DNA of 64,000 nucleotides from Faecalicatena_A orotica (GCF_040545875.1 NZ_JBEPMR010000003.1), one strand, 5' to 3'. Positions 8,317 through 17,610 are shown, counted from the first letter of the stretch. Notes: generated from the sequence alone by a model not told the origin. Program-made: numbers and translations.

Positions 8317-9378
8317 TTAATTTAAAAGTGTCCCTTCCATCCGCACCGGCTGGTGGTCTGTGTATTCAAAGTCAGTATTGATATTCTCTACCTGATTAAC
8401 CTTTATATTATCTGATACGATAAATCCGTCCAGGACATAGACCTGTGAGTCCTCGTAGTTTCCGCTGTAAGGCCCGTTTAACAGCCTGCATGTGGGTACG
8501 TTGTCGGAAACAGCGAAGGAGAACCCGTCAGGGATATCTTCCGTGCCGACAATACCGGGAACCCAGTTGTCTTTGTTGTGGATCGGGTATTTATCCATGC
8601 CCTCGAATGTCTGGTTGAAGTCTCCACCCGCAATGACATAATTACCTTTTTCATATTCGGCTTCCAGTTTTTCTGCAAGCATCCTGCTCTGTGCAATCTT
8701 TCCTTCGCCGCTGTCATAAGCCTCGAGATGGAAATTGATCAGGACGAGTTCTTTGTCTGTGCCTTCAAGCGGGACCCTCGTCTCAAGCATACAGCGTTTC
8801 AGGTTACAGGTCTTGACCGGCCAACTGAAGGACTCCGGAAGTGCGATACGGGATGCATCCGTGACTTCCAGACTAGTCATGGTGACAAGGCCGCTTTTTA
8901 CTTTTCCGATCGGTGGCAGCGGGTACGGAACATAATCACACTTAAAATTGCATGCGAACATTCCGGTTAACCCGAGTGCATCCTCATAGTATTCCTGCTC
9001 GTCAATATGGTAGGAACGTTTGGAATCCCGGTCTACTTCCTGAAGAAAATAAATATCCGCGTCCTGTTTCTCTAAAATGGACGTGATCCCCTTTAGATTA
9101 TTTTCTACTAATTCTTTGCTCTCCGGCTGCACTTTTGTACCGCCGTCCATAAAAAAATCTTCATCTTTACTTAATCCCGCATAACCGGTATTGTATGTAA
9201 GTATTGTAAATGAATCCCCAATATCCAGCGAATCTGTTCCATTTCCCGTTTCAACGGCTTCAACCGCCTCCGGACGGTATTCCCGTATCGTCAGATATCC
9301 TACTAAAACTGCGAGAATCAGTATGACAGCAATTACAATTCCTCCTGCTATTTTCAATCCTTTTCTCTTCTTTTTCAT
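8317..9378 (-). CDS. membrane-anchored endonuclease/exonuclease/phosphatase-family protein, 353 aa
   Basis: An N-terminal basic stretch (MKKKRKGLK) and one membrane segment (about 9-32) anchor an extracytoplasmic catalytic domain. The fold is shown by the ordered motifs LTYNTGYAG, FLQEVDRDS, NFHLEAYDSG, AGGDFNQTF and, at the end, EYTDHQPV. These supply the metal and catalytic residues of the DNase I/sphingomyelinase/inositol-phosphatase superfamily. Whether the substrate is nucleic acid, lipid or phosphosugar cannot be read. The ATG at 9378 has AGGCGG four nt upstream. It is transcribed alone, with no obvious functional link to its neighbours. Confidence 0.85.
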   Translation of the reverse strand: MKKKRKGLKIAGGIVIAVILILAVLVGYLTIREYRPEAVEAVETGNGTDSLDIGDSFTILTYNTGYAGLSKDEDFFMDGGTKVQPESKELVENNLKGITSILEKQDADIYFLQEVDRDSKRSYHIDEQEYYEDALGLTGMFACNFKCDYVPYPLPPIGKVKSGLVTMTSLEVTDASRIALPESFSWPVKTCNLKRCMLETRVPLEGTDKELVLINFHLEAYDSGEGKIAQSRMLAEKLEAEYEKGNYVIAGGDFNQTFEGMDKYPIHNKDNWVPGIVGTEDIPDGFSFAVSDNVPTCRLLNGPYSGNYEDSQVYVLDGFIVSDNIKVNQVENINTDFEYTDHQPVRMEGTLLN

Positions 9379-9483
9379 AAAACCGCCTCTCTCCATACTT
9401 TGTTTAAGGATAAAAATGATGTATATACCTTGAACTTATTTTAACTTAAACTTAACATTTTGTATAGTAGGAGGAGAAAACAT

Positions 9484-10551
9484 TCACAGAAACCGTTTTG
9501 CTATTCTTAAAAATTCTTCATTCGTCTGGAGAAAATCATACATTGGATTATTTTTCATTTCAGACATCAGTCCCGAAAGCAGCTTTTTTTCTGAGTTCTG
9601 TTTTTGTGACGCATCGATTCCAGAAATATCAGGTGCTATATCCCGGAACAAAACGGTGCTTTTCATATCCCAGGGAGTCCGAATAGCAAAGAGCATTCTT
9701 TTTAGGAGAGAGACCGCTCTTTCTTCATCTTTTAGAAGGACTGCCGTGTGAAACTTGAGCACCTGGCTGCTGTACTCCCATAGTCCGAAGGTTTCGGCAG
9801 TCTTTTCCCATGCTTTAGCAGCATATCCGGCCATCTCATGATCATCTTTTTTTACGGCACATTCGCCCAGATACATCAGAATGATCATGATTTCACTCAG
9901 TCTCATTTGCAGCAAATGTTCCAGTATTCTGACCGCGTCATCCATCTTCCCCTCCTTCATATAAATCGAGGCTTCCTGCTGCTTCTTGTCTATTCCCAGC
10001 CGTTCCGGGACCAGTTCCAGCATTTCATGGGCCTTCTGGTAATCTCCCCGCAATTCATACTTGGAAGAAAGCATAAATGCAGAAGAAATCCGGATTTTTT
10101 CATCTCCGTCTTCCACTGCACGATGATACAGTTCCATGATCTGGTCCGTATACTGGCCTTTTTCGTCAGCAGGCATTCCCGCCATGATTAGGGCACCGTC
10201 CAGCAGGAGGGCCGATTTATGTACCAACGGGGCGCAGCGGGGATATGCCCGCAATTTTTCGTGTAAAAGTGTAAAACCGGCATCGAGCCCGCTTTCGCTG
10301 ATGGCCTGTGATAATTCTTTGCAGAAAGATTCGATTTCCTGTTCTGAGAGTTCCTCATGGAAACAAAACAAAGTATTCATATCTACCTGCAACAGGCGCG
10401 CCAGCGGCGGAAGTAGTGTAACATCCGGATACGACGAACCCTTTTCCCACTTATTTACGGCAGGGGTGGATACACCCAGATATTCGGCAATTCTCTCCTG
10501 GGTCAGCCCCAGTTCCTTCCTTTTTTCACGGATAATTGTATTAATCGGCAT
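9484..10551 (-). CDS. XRE-family transcriptional regulator with helical C-terminal domain, 355 aa
   Basis: The N-terminal helix-turn-helix (about 1-60: RKELGLTQERIAEYLGVS, then VNKWEKGSSYPD) is of the Cro/C1 type. The remaining roughly 290 residues are all-helical and TPR-like, a layout seen in regulators that sense peptides or partner proteins. The ATG at 10551 has GGGAGG seven nt upstream. Promoter TTGTAA-N18-TATAAT lies at 10594-10623. It sits directly downstream of bceS but has its own promoter. No short peptide gene is visible next to it, so a quorum-peptide role is only a possibility. Confidence 0.88.
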   Translation of the reverse strand: MPINTIIREKRKELGLTQERIAEYLGVSTPAVNKWEKGSSYPDVTLLPPLARLLQVDMNTLFCFHEELSEQEIESFCKELSQAISESGLDAGFTLLHEKLRAYPRCAPLVHKSALLLDGALIMAGMPADEKGQYTDQIMELYHRAVEDGDEKIRISSAFMLSSKYELRGDYQKAHEMLELVPERLGIDKKQQEASIYMKEGKMDDAVRILEHLLQMRLSEIMIILMYLGECAVKKDDHEMAGYAAKAWEKTAETFGLWEYSSQVLKFHTAVLLKDEERAVSLLKRMLFAIRTPWDMKSTVLFRDIAPDISGIDASQKQNSEKKLLSGLMSEMKNNPMYDFLQTNEEFLRIAKRFL

Positions 10552-10593
10552 AATTTGTCCTCCCAAACTTTTTATCTTCTTCCTGACAAAATA

Positions 10594-10623
10594 ATTATAT
10601 CATTTAAGGAGGCACTTTTACAA
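10594..10623 (-). promoter_or_regulatory. promoter of the XRE regulator
   Basis: TTGTAA (10618-10623) and TATAAT (10594-10599) are separated by 18 nt on the minus strand. Confidence 0.55.
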
Positions 10624-10667
10624 TTTACCACCGGGCAACTAACCGGAGGCAGAATTTAACCTGTGGT

Positions 10668-11699
10668 TTACTTCGACACACGGGGAAATGTTAATACGAG
10701 TTCAAATCCAGTCTTATATTCCGGGTTTGTGCCGACACGGATCTTGAGCCTTTTCGCTAATTCTCTAACCAGGTAGAGCCCCATGCCGGTTGCTTTTTTC
10801 CGCTGCCTGAGATTTCCGCCGGTAAATCCTTTGTCGAAAATGAAGGGAATATCATATTCAGGGACTCCGATACCGTTGTCGCGGATATGCAGCATGGTTT
10901 CATTCCCAGACGGGGCCCACTCTGTATACAGTTTAAGAGTATTTTTCTCTTTCTCCGGGTCTGCGTATTTGATGCTGTTGCTGACAGCCTGTCCGATGAT
11001 GAAAATGAGTCCCTTTCTGTCCGATAAAACCCCGATGTCCTCTGTTTCGTTTTGTATCAGGAAACCCGCTTCATCCAACAGGGCCCTGTATTCAGACAGA
11101 GCCTCCGTACAACAATCCCTTAAAGATACCTTTTCGAACAGGAAATCCGAATGTACGGCCTTCAGTCCTGCATAGTACAGGACCTGGTCAATATCTTCCT
11201 GCAGCTGGCTTCTTGCATACTCCAGCTTATGGAAAACACCGGTGGACATCTCCTCTTTTCTGTTATCGAGTACAAACGTCATTAATGCCAGCGGCGTCTT
11301 AACCTCGTGTGCCCATGTTTCCATATAATCTTCATATTCCTGAATATCACTCTTCTGCTTCTTGTTTTCGCGGTATTCGCTCTGAAGCCTTTTCACCAGA
11401 GCCTGTGCAATCGTATAATCTGTTCCGCAAAAAGCGGTCAGAAAGCTTTCATCTTCCGCCAGCTCCCGGTTTTCCAACAGTTCCATATAGGCTTTTTCCT
11501 TTTTTGAATCACTGCTGTAAGCGATCCACAGAGCGATGCTGAACATGAGAAAAGACACAAAGAGCATGGCACCGAGCAGGATCAGGAATTTGCCCGGACT
11601 AAGCAGCCATAAGAAAATTATGAACAGAAAATCGGTACACACAAGCAGTGCCAGCCAGATGCTATGGTTATAACAGTAATGAAGCAGTTTCTTCAGCAT
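10668..11699 (-). CDS. bceS: BceS-like intramembrane-sensing histidine kinase, 343 aa
   Basis: Two membrane helices at the N-terminus (about 12-33 and 38-62) with almost no extracytoplasmic loop are the hallmark of BceS-type kinases that sense through their partner transporter. The H-box is WAHEVKTPLALM with the phospho-histidine near residue 131. The ATPase motifs are NSIKYA, DNGIGVPEYD, FDKGFTGG and GMGLYLVREL. The ATG at 11699 has AGGAGG six nt upstream and overlaps the regulator gene by 32 nt. It forms a four-gene module with bceA, bceB and bceR. By homology the module detects and resists cell-wall-active peptides such as bacitracin or lantibiotics. Confidence 0.92.
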   Translation of the reverse strand: MLKKLLHYCYNHSIWLALLVCTDFLFIIFLWLLSPGKFLILLGAMLFVSFLMFSIALWIAYSSDSKKEKAYMELLENRELAEDESFLTAFCGTDYTIAQALVKRLQSEYRENKKQKSDIQEYEDYMETWAHEVKTPLALMTFVLDNRKEEMSTGVFHKLEYARSQLQEDIDQVLYYAGLKAVHSDFLFEKVSLRDCCTEALSEYRALLDEAGFLIQNETEDIGVLSDRKGLIFIIGQAVSNSIKYADPEKEKNTLKLYTEWAPSGNETMLHIRDNGIGVPEYDIPFIFDKGFTGGNLRQRKKATGMGLYLVRELAKRLKIRVGTNPEYKTGFELVLTFPRVSK

Positions 11700-12378
11700 G
11701 CGGATCCTCCTGTTTTTGCTCAATAAAATATCCAGTGCCGCGCACAGTAACGATTCTATAGTTCAGCGCCAGCCGTTCCAGCGTCTTTTTCAACCGGGTC
11801 ATGTTGACCTGAAGTGCATTTTCATCTACATATTCGGAAGTTCCCCAAAGCGTCTGAAAAAGCTCCTCCTTCGAAACAATTCTGCCCAATGGGGATAACA
11901 GCTGTTCCACGATCTTTCCCTGGTTCTCAGGGAGTACATAGGATGTCTGATTTGTATATATCGTATAAGTATTTAAATCCAACCGGATTCCGGGCACTTC
12001 CAGAAAGTGCTCTTTGTCCTTGTATCTTCTGAGCAGATTGGCAATCCTCGCCAGCAGGCGGTCCCTGTGGCAGGGCTTTGGCAGATATTCATCCGCCCCA
12101 AGCCCCAGGGCATGCAGTTCGTCCTTCATATTGTCCCTGCTTGTCAGAACGAGTACCGGTACCAGACTTTTCCGGCGGATGAATCTGCATACCTCGAATC
12201 CGGTCTGCCCCGGCAGATTGATATCCAGCAGCACAAGGTCCGGATTGTTTGCAAGTATTTCCGAAGCCGTATCCGAAAAATGGTTCAGGCTTACCGTTTC
12301 ATAGCCGGCCCCGGAGAGAAGATACTCCAGTTCTTCCCTCATAAATTCCTCGTCTTCTGCTATTACAATCCTGCTCAT
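11668..12378 (-). CDS. bceR: BceR-like OmpR-family response regulator, 236 aa
   Basis: Receiver domain with EDEEFMREEL, phospho-acceptor LLDINLPG, VLTSRD and YLPKPCHRDRL, then a winged helix ending in VRGTGYFI. The IVKPF-type lysine motif reads LPKPC here. It lies 9 nt downstream of bceB, so the order is bceA-bceB-bceR-bceS in one operon. An inverted repeat upstream of bceA (15326-15342) resembles the known BceR-type TNACA-N4-TGTAA operator, which suggests autoregulation of the whole module. Confidence 0.92.
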   Translation of the reverse strand: MSRIVIAEDEEFMREELEYLLSGAGYETVSLNHFSDTASEILANNPDLVLLDINLPGQTGFEVCRFIRRKSLVPVLVLTSRDNMKDELHALGLGADEYLPKPCHRDRLLARIANLLRRYKDKEHFLEVPGIRLDLNTYTIYTNQTSYVLPENQGKIVEQLLSPLGRIVSKEELFQTLWGTSEYVDENALQVNMTRLKKTLERLALNYRIVTVRGTGYFIEQKQEDPHAEETASLLL

Positions 12379-12387
12379 ATAAATCTC

Positions 12388-14460
12388 CTACTCTTCCCTC
12401 TTATTCTCAATCATACCAAGAAGCTGCCTGCGGCTTAATCTCGTTACGGCAGCAATATAAATAAATTCTACCACAACAAGCAGGATTATCATAGCACAAC
12501 CCAGCTTTAAAAGCATGGGCACCTCCGTTTTCATTTCCATTGAAATAAAGCCTGCAAACAGCGCCTGTATACCGAAGAAACTGCTGACTGCCGCGGTCAG
12601 GACGGGCAGGCCGAAATACCATTTGATCTGTTTGTCTGCGCTTTTGCATAATGCCTTGTACGAACTCCCGAGGCGGATCAGGACATGGTAACGCCTGCCT
12701 GTTTTCCGCTGGTGCATCAGGAATTGTACTCCCATGACAGTATTGGCTATGATCAGGAAAATGACGGCAAGGTAGATCGTAATATATCCCAATGCGATGA
12801 AATAGAACAACTGCCTGCCCATATTCTGCAGATAGCTTTCATATTCAAGGGAAGTCTGATTCAATCTTTCATTAATACCCATCATGGCCTGCATCAGCCC
12901 CTCTTTCTGAACAAGGTTCTCTTTTAAGACCGCATTCCAGTAAGAATCGGAATTTCTGGTCACAAGGCGGTCATATACGCTGTCCGGGATAATGACTCCG
13001 AGGGCAAGCGTAATGGAGCGGTCCACAACTAAATTTGTCTGGTATACCTGATCCTTCAATTCGAAAGGGACACCATTGAGCTCTATAACAGGATTTTGGG
13101 AGAGTACCTCATTTAAAAGGTCCAGCCGTTCTCCGAAATAAAAGTCCTGGTCACTGTACAGCGCGGCCTGATTCCCGGAAAGCTCAATAGGGGCTTTCCC
13201 GTCAGTCTCAAGGATCTGGTTGTATCCGGACAGGGAAATAAAATAAGGCGTTGTAAAATATTCAAGGCTCTCTGACAGGCTTTGCACGTTTTCTGAATTT
13301 CCAAGTGAATTTACTGCACGGCGAAAACCTTCTCCGGAGAATGCGTTTTCATCATCAGGCATCCCCGTCTTTACTTCGAACAGTTGCGAAAATTCCGCAT
13401 CTAATCCTGTGTTTTTCAAAATCTCTTTGACGGATGGTTCTTCGTCTGCTGTCTCCTTGTCAGGAACGCTTTGGCTGTAATCTATGAATGTGTAATCTAT
13501 ATGGTGTGCCTCACTGCCGGATGCTTCGAGGCTTACAGACATGCCATAGCCAAAACAGCAAAGTGCGGCCAGAATGAGCAGGGAGGACACTGCCAGGGAG
13601 GCCGGGCGCAGAAAAACATTTTCCTGCAGCTGGCGGAATGTAAATGTCGACAGCCCCCTGTTTGTTTTCTTTAATCTGAAAGTCAGTTCCAGAAGAAGCC
13701 CTGCTCCATGAAACCAAAGGAAGGTCCCTGCAATTCCCAGTACAACTGTCATCCCAAACCTGAGAGGCGACTCCCATGCGTTTCCACGGATCGCCGTATA
13801 GTAAGCCACTGCCAGAGAGAGGATTCCGGCAATGACCTGTACATACCCGATTCCGCGTCTCTTCCTCTTCTGTTTTTTCTCCTGTGTATCTGACAGCAGG
13901 CTGATGACTTCTTTTTTGACGACAGAACCGCTAAATAGCAGCATTGCAAAAAATTTGATGGTAAAGAATCCGATAAAGGTCCATAAGACCGCCTTCCATG
14001 ACAATGTAAAGCGATGCCCTATGATTCCCAGTCCAACCACTTTCGCAGTAATCAGGCTGATCATTTCTGAAAGAAATATGGCAATCGGGATACCAATCAG
14101 CAGCGAAAAGATGCTGTTGAAGATATCTTCCGCCATCATCATGGCAAAGAGCTTTGAGCGCCGCATCCCCATCATCAGATACATTCCCAGCTCATGGCTT
14201 CTTCTTTCGATCTGGTACTTTCCTGCAAAATAAACGAGAAAGAACAGTAAGAAGAGCGAAACACCGTAGAGTACCGGAAGAAGCCGGTAGATCTTATTTA
14301 CCGCATCGCTTTCCATCCGGAGCAGAAATTTCATGACATCCTGGTTTTCAAGAGACAGGATAATGTAAAATGCAATGATAGAAACAATCAGTGAGAGGAA
14401 GAATAAACCGTTTTCTTTCCGGCTCCTCCTGCCGTTTTTCAGGACAAGTTTAAAGAACAT
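12388..14460 (-). CDS. bceB: BceB-like FtsX-family ABC transporter permease, 690 aa
   Basis: Large permease of a peptide-resistance transporter. About ten membrane segments are arranged as one N-terminal, a cluster of seven to about residue 310, then two or three at the C-terminus. A single large extracytoplasmic domain (roughly 325-540) is the peptide-recognition module in characterised BceB proteins. The length fits the family. The ATG at 14460 has GGGAGGGGG upstream and overlaps bceA by 11 nt; an extra 11 residues from 14493 lack a ribosome site. It presumably signals transport activity to BceS. Confidence 0.93.
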   Translation of the reverse strand: MFFKLVLKNGRRSRKENGLFFLSLIVSIIAFYIILSLENQDVMKFLLRMESDAVNKIYRLLPVLYGVSLFLLFFLVYFAGKYQIERRSHELGMYLMMGMRRSKLFAMMMAEDIFNSIFSLLIGIPIAIFLSEMISLITAKVVGLGIIGHRFTLSWKAVLWTFIGFFTIKFFAMLLFSGSVVKKEVISLLSDTQEKKQKRKRRGIGYVQVIAGILSLAVAYYTAIRGNAWESPLRFGMTVVLGIAGTFLWFHGAGLLLELTFRLKKTNRGLSTFTFRQLQENVFLRPASLAVSSLLILAALCCFGYGMSVSLEASGSEAHHIDYTFIDYSQSVPDKETADEEPSVKEILKNTGLDAEFSQLFEVKTGMPDDENAFSGEGFRRAVNSLGNSENVQSLSESLEYFTTPYFISLSGYNQILETDGKAPIELSGNQAALYSDQDFYFGERLDLLNEVLSQNPVIELNGVPFELKDQVYQTNLVVDRSITLALGVIIPDSVYDRLVTRNSDSYWNAVLKENLVQKEGLMQAMMGINERLNQTSLEYESYLQNMGRQLFYFIALGYITIYLAVIFLIIANTVMGVQFLMHQRKTGRRYHVLIRLGSSYKALCKSADKQIKWYFGLPVLTAAVSSFFGIQALFAGFISMEMKTEVPMLLKLGCAMIILLVVVEFIYIAAVTRLSRRQLLGMIENKREE

Positions 14461-15226
14461 TTGCGCTTCCCCCTCCCAGCTGAGCCATGACACTTAGAAT
14501 GCGCTCGTAAAAATCCTGCTGTGTCTCCTTTGGATATTTTCTCCTTAATTCATGGAAAATCCTTCCATCCTGAATGAAAAGGATACGCGAGCAATAGCTT
14601 GCCGCATTGCAGTCATGCGTAACCATAAGGATGGTTGAGCCATCCTGCTGGTTCAGTAAAGACAGTTTTTCCATCAGCGATCTGGCATTCTTAGAATCCA
14701 GAGAACCCGTCGGTTCATCCGCAAGAAGCATGTCCGGATTCAGAATCATTGCTCTGGCCGCTGCGATACGCTGTTTCTCTCCCCCTGACATCTGTGACGG
14801 GAATTTGTCCAGAATGTCCTCAATCTCCAGATATTCCGCCAGTTGTGCCAGACGGGCCGCCCCCTCTTTTTCCGGCACATTCTGGATTGCAGGCGGAAGC
14901 ATAATATTTTCCCGGCCGGTAAGATTATCGAGCAATTCAAAATTCTGAAACAGGTAACCGATACGCTTTCCCCGGTATTCCGCGAGTCTCTTCCCCTTAT
15001 AGGCACTGATGTCCTCCCCGTTTAAAAGGATTTCGCCTTCTGTCGGGTGCACCGCGGTCGCAATACAGTTCAAAAGAGTCGTCTTTCCAGAGCCGCTGCT
15101 TCCCATGATCCCTAGAAACTCACGGTCCAACACCTGAAATGTAATTCCGTTTAACGCTTTTGTCACGTTACCATTCTTTCCATAGTTTTTCTTTAGTGAT
15201 TGGATGTCCAGTAATTTTTCCTTCAT
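14450..15226 (-). CDS. bceA: BceA-like ABC transporter ATP-binding protein, 258 aa
   Basis: ATPase of the MacB/LolD/BceA group. Walker A is GSSGSGKTTLLN (about residue 41), the Q-loop is at YLFQNFELL, the signature is MSGGEKQRIAAARA, Walker B is MLLADEPTGSLD and the H-loop is MVTHD. It is first in the bceABRS operon, with a promoter near 15297 and a BceR-like dyad at 15326-15342. Together with BceB it would remove or inactivate membrane-bound peptide-lipid II-cycle complexes. Confidence 0.93.
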   Translation of the reverse strand: MKEKLLDIQSLKKNYGKNGNVTKALNGITFQVLDREFLGIMGSSGSGKTTLLNCIATAVHPTEGEILLNGEDISAYKGKRLAEYRGKRIGYLFQNFELLDNLTGRENIMLPPAIQNVPEKEGAARLAQLAEYLEIEDILDKFPSQMSGGEKQRIAAARAMILNPDMLLADEPTGSLDSKNARSLMEKLSLLNQQDGSTILMVTHDCNAASYCSRILFIQDGRIFHELRRKYPKETQQDFYERILSVMAQLGGGSANVL

Positions 15227-15296
15227 TTAAATCCTTTCCCCTTTCTACTCTATCTGTCAGTCTGCTGACTGTTTCATTTGGTGGATCTCTATTCAT

Positions 15297-15342
15297 AGTA
15301 TACAGGATTCCTGTGCAGGAAAACACTTACAGTCTTTGTAAG
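15297..15342 (-). promoter_or_regulatory. bceA promoter with BceR-type operator
   Basis: A perfect dyad CTTACA-N5-TGTAAG (15326-15342) lies 24 nt upstream of a TATACT -10 (15297-15302), centred near -44. The published BceR-like consensus is TNACA-N4-TGTAA; here the half-sites match with one extra spacer base. Confidence 0.6.
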
Positions 15343-15420
15343 GATTCAGGAAAAATACTATTGAAGGTACTGTGTGTGTCCAAAGAAAGGAATAGTCATG
15401 TGAACAATTACCTGCCGTAC

Positions 15421-15459
15421 AAAAAGCGGAACAAGGTTTTCTGACCCTGTTCCGCTTTG
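15421..15459 (-). terminator. terminator of the CAP-domain gene
   Basis: Stem AAAGCGGAACA/TGTTCCGCTTT (15423-15433 with 15449-15459), partly extended inward, is followed on the minus strand by TTTTTG. Confidence 0.85.
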
Positions 15460-15523
15460 ATCGAGATACTGTCACAGTGTGAGCCTGCCGGACAAACCTG
15501 CAACAGAACTTTTCAAACACACT

Positions 15524-16429
15524 CTAGTATGTAAACAACTGTGTCCAGTAATTGCGCCCGGCTGCATTCTGGTAATACCCAACACCAATTTTCGTGAATT
15601 TGGGATTCAGGATATTCGCCCTGTGCCCGTCACTGTTCATCCAGCCTGTCATAACTTCCTGGGGAGTGCGCTGTCCCCATGCGATGTTCTCACCGGAGCC
15701 CTGAAAGCTGACCCCCTGTTCTGTGAGTGCTGTGCTGAAAGAACTCCCGTCTGGCCTTGTGTGCGAAAAGGATGTTTCTGTCTCTTTTGCCCTCACAAGT
15801 GCCGCCGCCTCGATTTTGCTGTCAATCGCAAGAGGGGTTAGGCCTGCTTTTACTCTTTCGGCATTTACTAAATCTGCTACCTGCTGTATGAAAGTACGGT
15901 CCTGTGAATCTGTTTCCGGCTGGCTGTCATCCCCCTCCGGATGATTGATATCTCCGCCGGGTTTGTCGGCGTCTTCTCCCGGCCCGTCTATATCCTGATC
16001 CGGCTGGCCTGTTCCGCCGCCCGGCACTTCATTATCCGTTCCCGGATGATCCGTATCCGGAAGATTCATGTCAGGGGTATCTGTCCCCGGCCGGTCAGTA
16101 TCGGGCAGATTGTTATCTGGAAGATTACTGTCCGGAACGTCCGGCTGATCTGCATCCGGAGTATCCGTGTCCGGTAAATCCGGTGTACTTTCACCCGGAG
16201 GAGCAAAATCCGGCGGGCATACCTGCCAGTAGATCCCCCCTATGTTACCGCCCAGACCGTTTAGCTTGTCTTTCAGGCTGTTCAGGTCATCTCCCTGGAT
16301 GATGGTTACCCCGTAGCCCGGTGCCACTTTCTGACTGCCTGTGCCTGTATCTGCTGCCTGCGCCGGGAGAACGGTACTTCCCGCAACCCCGATTGCTGTT
16401 GTAATTGCTAAAATTGATAGCCTTCTCAT
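15524..16429 (-). CDS. secreted CAP-domain (SCP/YkwD-like) protein, 301 aa
   Basis: An N-terminal signal peptide (RRLSILAITTAIGVAGS, cleavage near ...AQA) is followed by a short globular part. A long low-complexity linker (about 90-165) is built from PDTD, PDNN and PGTD units. The C-terminal CAP domain (about 180-301) has the family residues in SHTRPDG, GENIAWG and GHRANIL. YkwD-like proteins are secreted or wall-associated and their substrate is unknown. The ATG has AGGAGG upstream. Three TTAC repeats in an 11-bp register (16464-16489) sit in its promoter region, suggesting control by an OmpR-type regulator. Confidence 0.88.
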   Translation of the reverse strand: MRRLSILAITTAIGVAGSTVLPAQAADTGTGSQKVAPGYGVTIIQGDDLNSLKDKLNGLGGNIGGIYWQVCPPDFAPPGESTPDLPDTDTPDADQPDVPDSNLPDNNLPDTDRPGTDTPDMNLPDTDHPGTDNEVPGGGTGQPDQDIDGPGEDADKPGGDINHPEGDDSQPETDSQDRTFIQQVADLVNAERVKAGLTPLAIDSKIEAAALVRAKETETSFSHTRPDGSSFSTALTEQGVSFQGSGENIAWGQRTPQEVMTGWMNSDGHRANILNPKFTKIGVGYYQNAAGRNYWTQLFTY

Positions 16430-16463
16430 ATGAACCTCCTGTTGTTTTGTTATTATGTAAGTA

Positions 16464-16489
16464 TTACGTAGATATTACATAATTGTTAC
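16464..16489 (-). promoter_or_regulatory. TTAC direct repeats with 11-bp period upstream of the CAP gene
   Basis: TTAC occurs at 16464, 16475 and 16486, exactly 11 bp apart, with a degenerate TTAT at 16453. Such helical-phase direct repeats are typical of OmpR/PhoB-family regulator sites. No convincing -35/-10 pair could be assigned. Confidence 0.45.
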
Positions 16490-16554
16490 AAACAGGATAA
16501 TAACATGCAATGTGAAAAAATGATACAAGCAATAACTGGTACAGATTCCTGATA

Positions 16555-17610
16555 TTACATATTTGACCTGACGGCCCACCTCATCTTTGTGGAACGGGCC
16601 CTGCTGTTTCTTGCACACTCCTCGGCGGATGGGCGGATGACATCCTTTGCAATCTCGCTGTAGAGGCCCTCTCTCTGATACTGTTTGAATGACTTCTTCA
16701 CAAGCCGGTCTTCCCCGGAATGGAAAGTCAGAATGGCTGCGCGGCCCCCGGGTGCAAGGATGTGGGGCAGCTTATCCAGAAACTCATAGAGAACTTCGAA
16801 TTCACTGTTCACATCGATGCGGAGTGCCTGAAAAGTCCTCTGGCAGGATTTTTTGACTGCTTCCTTTTTTTCGGCTGCGGGCAGAAAATCAAGTGTCTGT
16901 GCGATAATATCCCGCAAATCCTTTGTGGCGGCAATCTCCCTGCCCTTTTGTATCTCAGTCACAACCGCTTCGGCAATCAGGGCAGCATAAGGTTCATCCG
17001 CATTTTCCGTCAGCATCCCTTCAAGCTCCTGTACATCAATTGTACGCAGACGTTCTGCCGCGGTAATTCCCTTTTCCGGGTTCATCCGGAGGTCAAGAGG
17101 ACCGTCCGTCTTATAGGAGAATCCTCTTTCGGGATTATCGATCTGCATAGAGGATACACCCAGATCAGCCAGCACAAAATCAAATAAACCGGCCTCACTG
17201 GCAATCTGGTCCACATTCGCAAAATTCAGAAGCTTTACTGTAAGGATGTCCGGGCCATATCCCAGATTTTCCAGACGTTCCTTCGTTTTGGCTGATTCGA
17301 TCGGATCGACGTCCAGCGCATAAATGTGTCCTTCATGCTCCAGACACTTCAGCATCTCCAGTGTATGTCCGCCGTAACCTAGCGTGGCATCCAGCCCCCG
17401 CTGCCCCTGTTTAATCTCCAGAAAGTCAAGGATTTCCCTGACGCAGATGGAAATATGCATTCCGGCAGGGGTACTTCCTTTCTGGATAACCTTTTCAATC
17501 GTGTCTGCATATTTTTCAGGCTGCAGTTCTTTGTATTTTTCCTTATAATTTCTCGGATGCGTACCCTTGTACCGGGGACGCCTTTTATGTTTCTGTTCCT
17601 GATTGTCCAT
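16555..17610 (-). CDS. rsmH: RsmH-family 16S rRNA (cytosine1402-N4)-methyltransferase, 351 aa
   Basis: SAM-dependent methyltransferase that modifies C1402 in the ribosomal decoding centre. The signature is DATLGYGGHT (the SAM loop), LADLGVSSMQID, ERGFSYKTDGPLDLRMN, and the C-terminal region with RIDVNSEFE and TFHSGEDR. A basic N-terminal extension of about 45 residues (KHKRRPRYKGTHPRNYKEKY) is not present in the standard enzyme. The gene is outside the mraZ-rsmH-ftsL division cluster, so it may be a second paralogue. The ATG at 17610 has AAAGGA upstream. rlmH, another ribosomal-RNA methylase gene, is adjacent. Confidence 0.88.
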   Translation of the reverse strand: MDNQEQKHKRRPRYKGTHPRNYKEKYKELQPEKYADTIEKVIQKGSTPAGMHISICVREILDFLEIKQGQRGLDATLGYGGHTLEMLKCLEHEGHIYALDVDPIESAKTKERLENLGYGPDILTVKLLNFANVDQIASEAGLFDFVLADLGVSSMQIDNPERGFSYKTDGPLDLRMNPEKGITAAERLRTIDVQELEGMLTENADEPYAALIAEAVVTEIQKGREIAATKDLRDIIAQTLDFLPAAEKKEAVKKSCQRTFQALRIDVNSEFEVLYEFLDKLPHILAPGGRAAILTFHSGEDRLVKKSFKQYQREGLYSEIAKDVIRPSAEECARNSRARSTKMRWAVRSNM

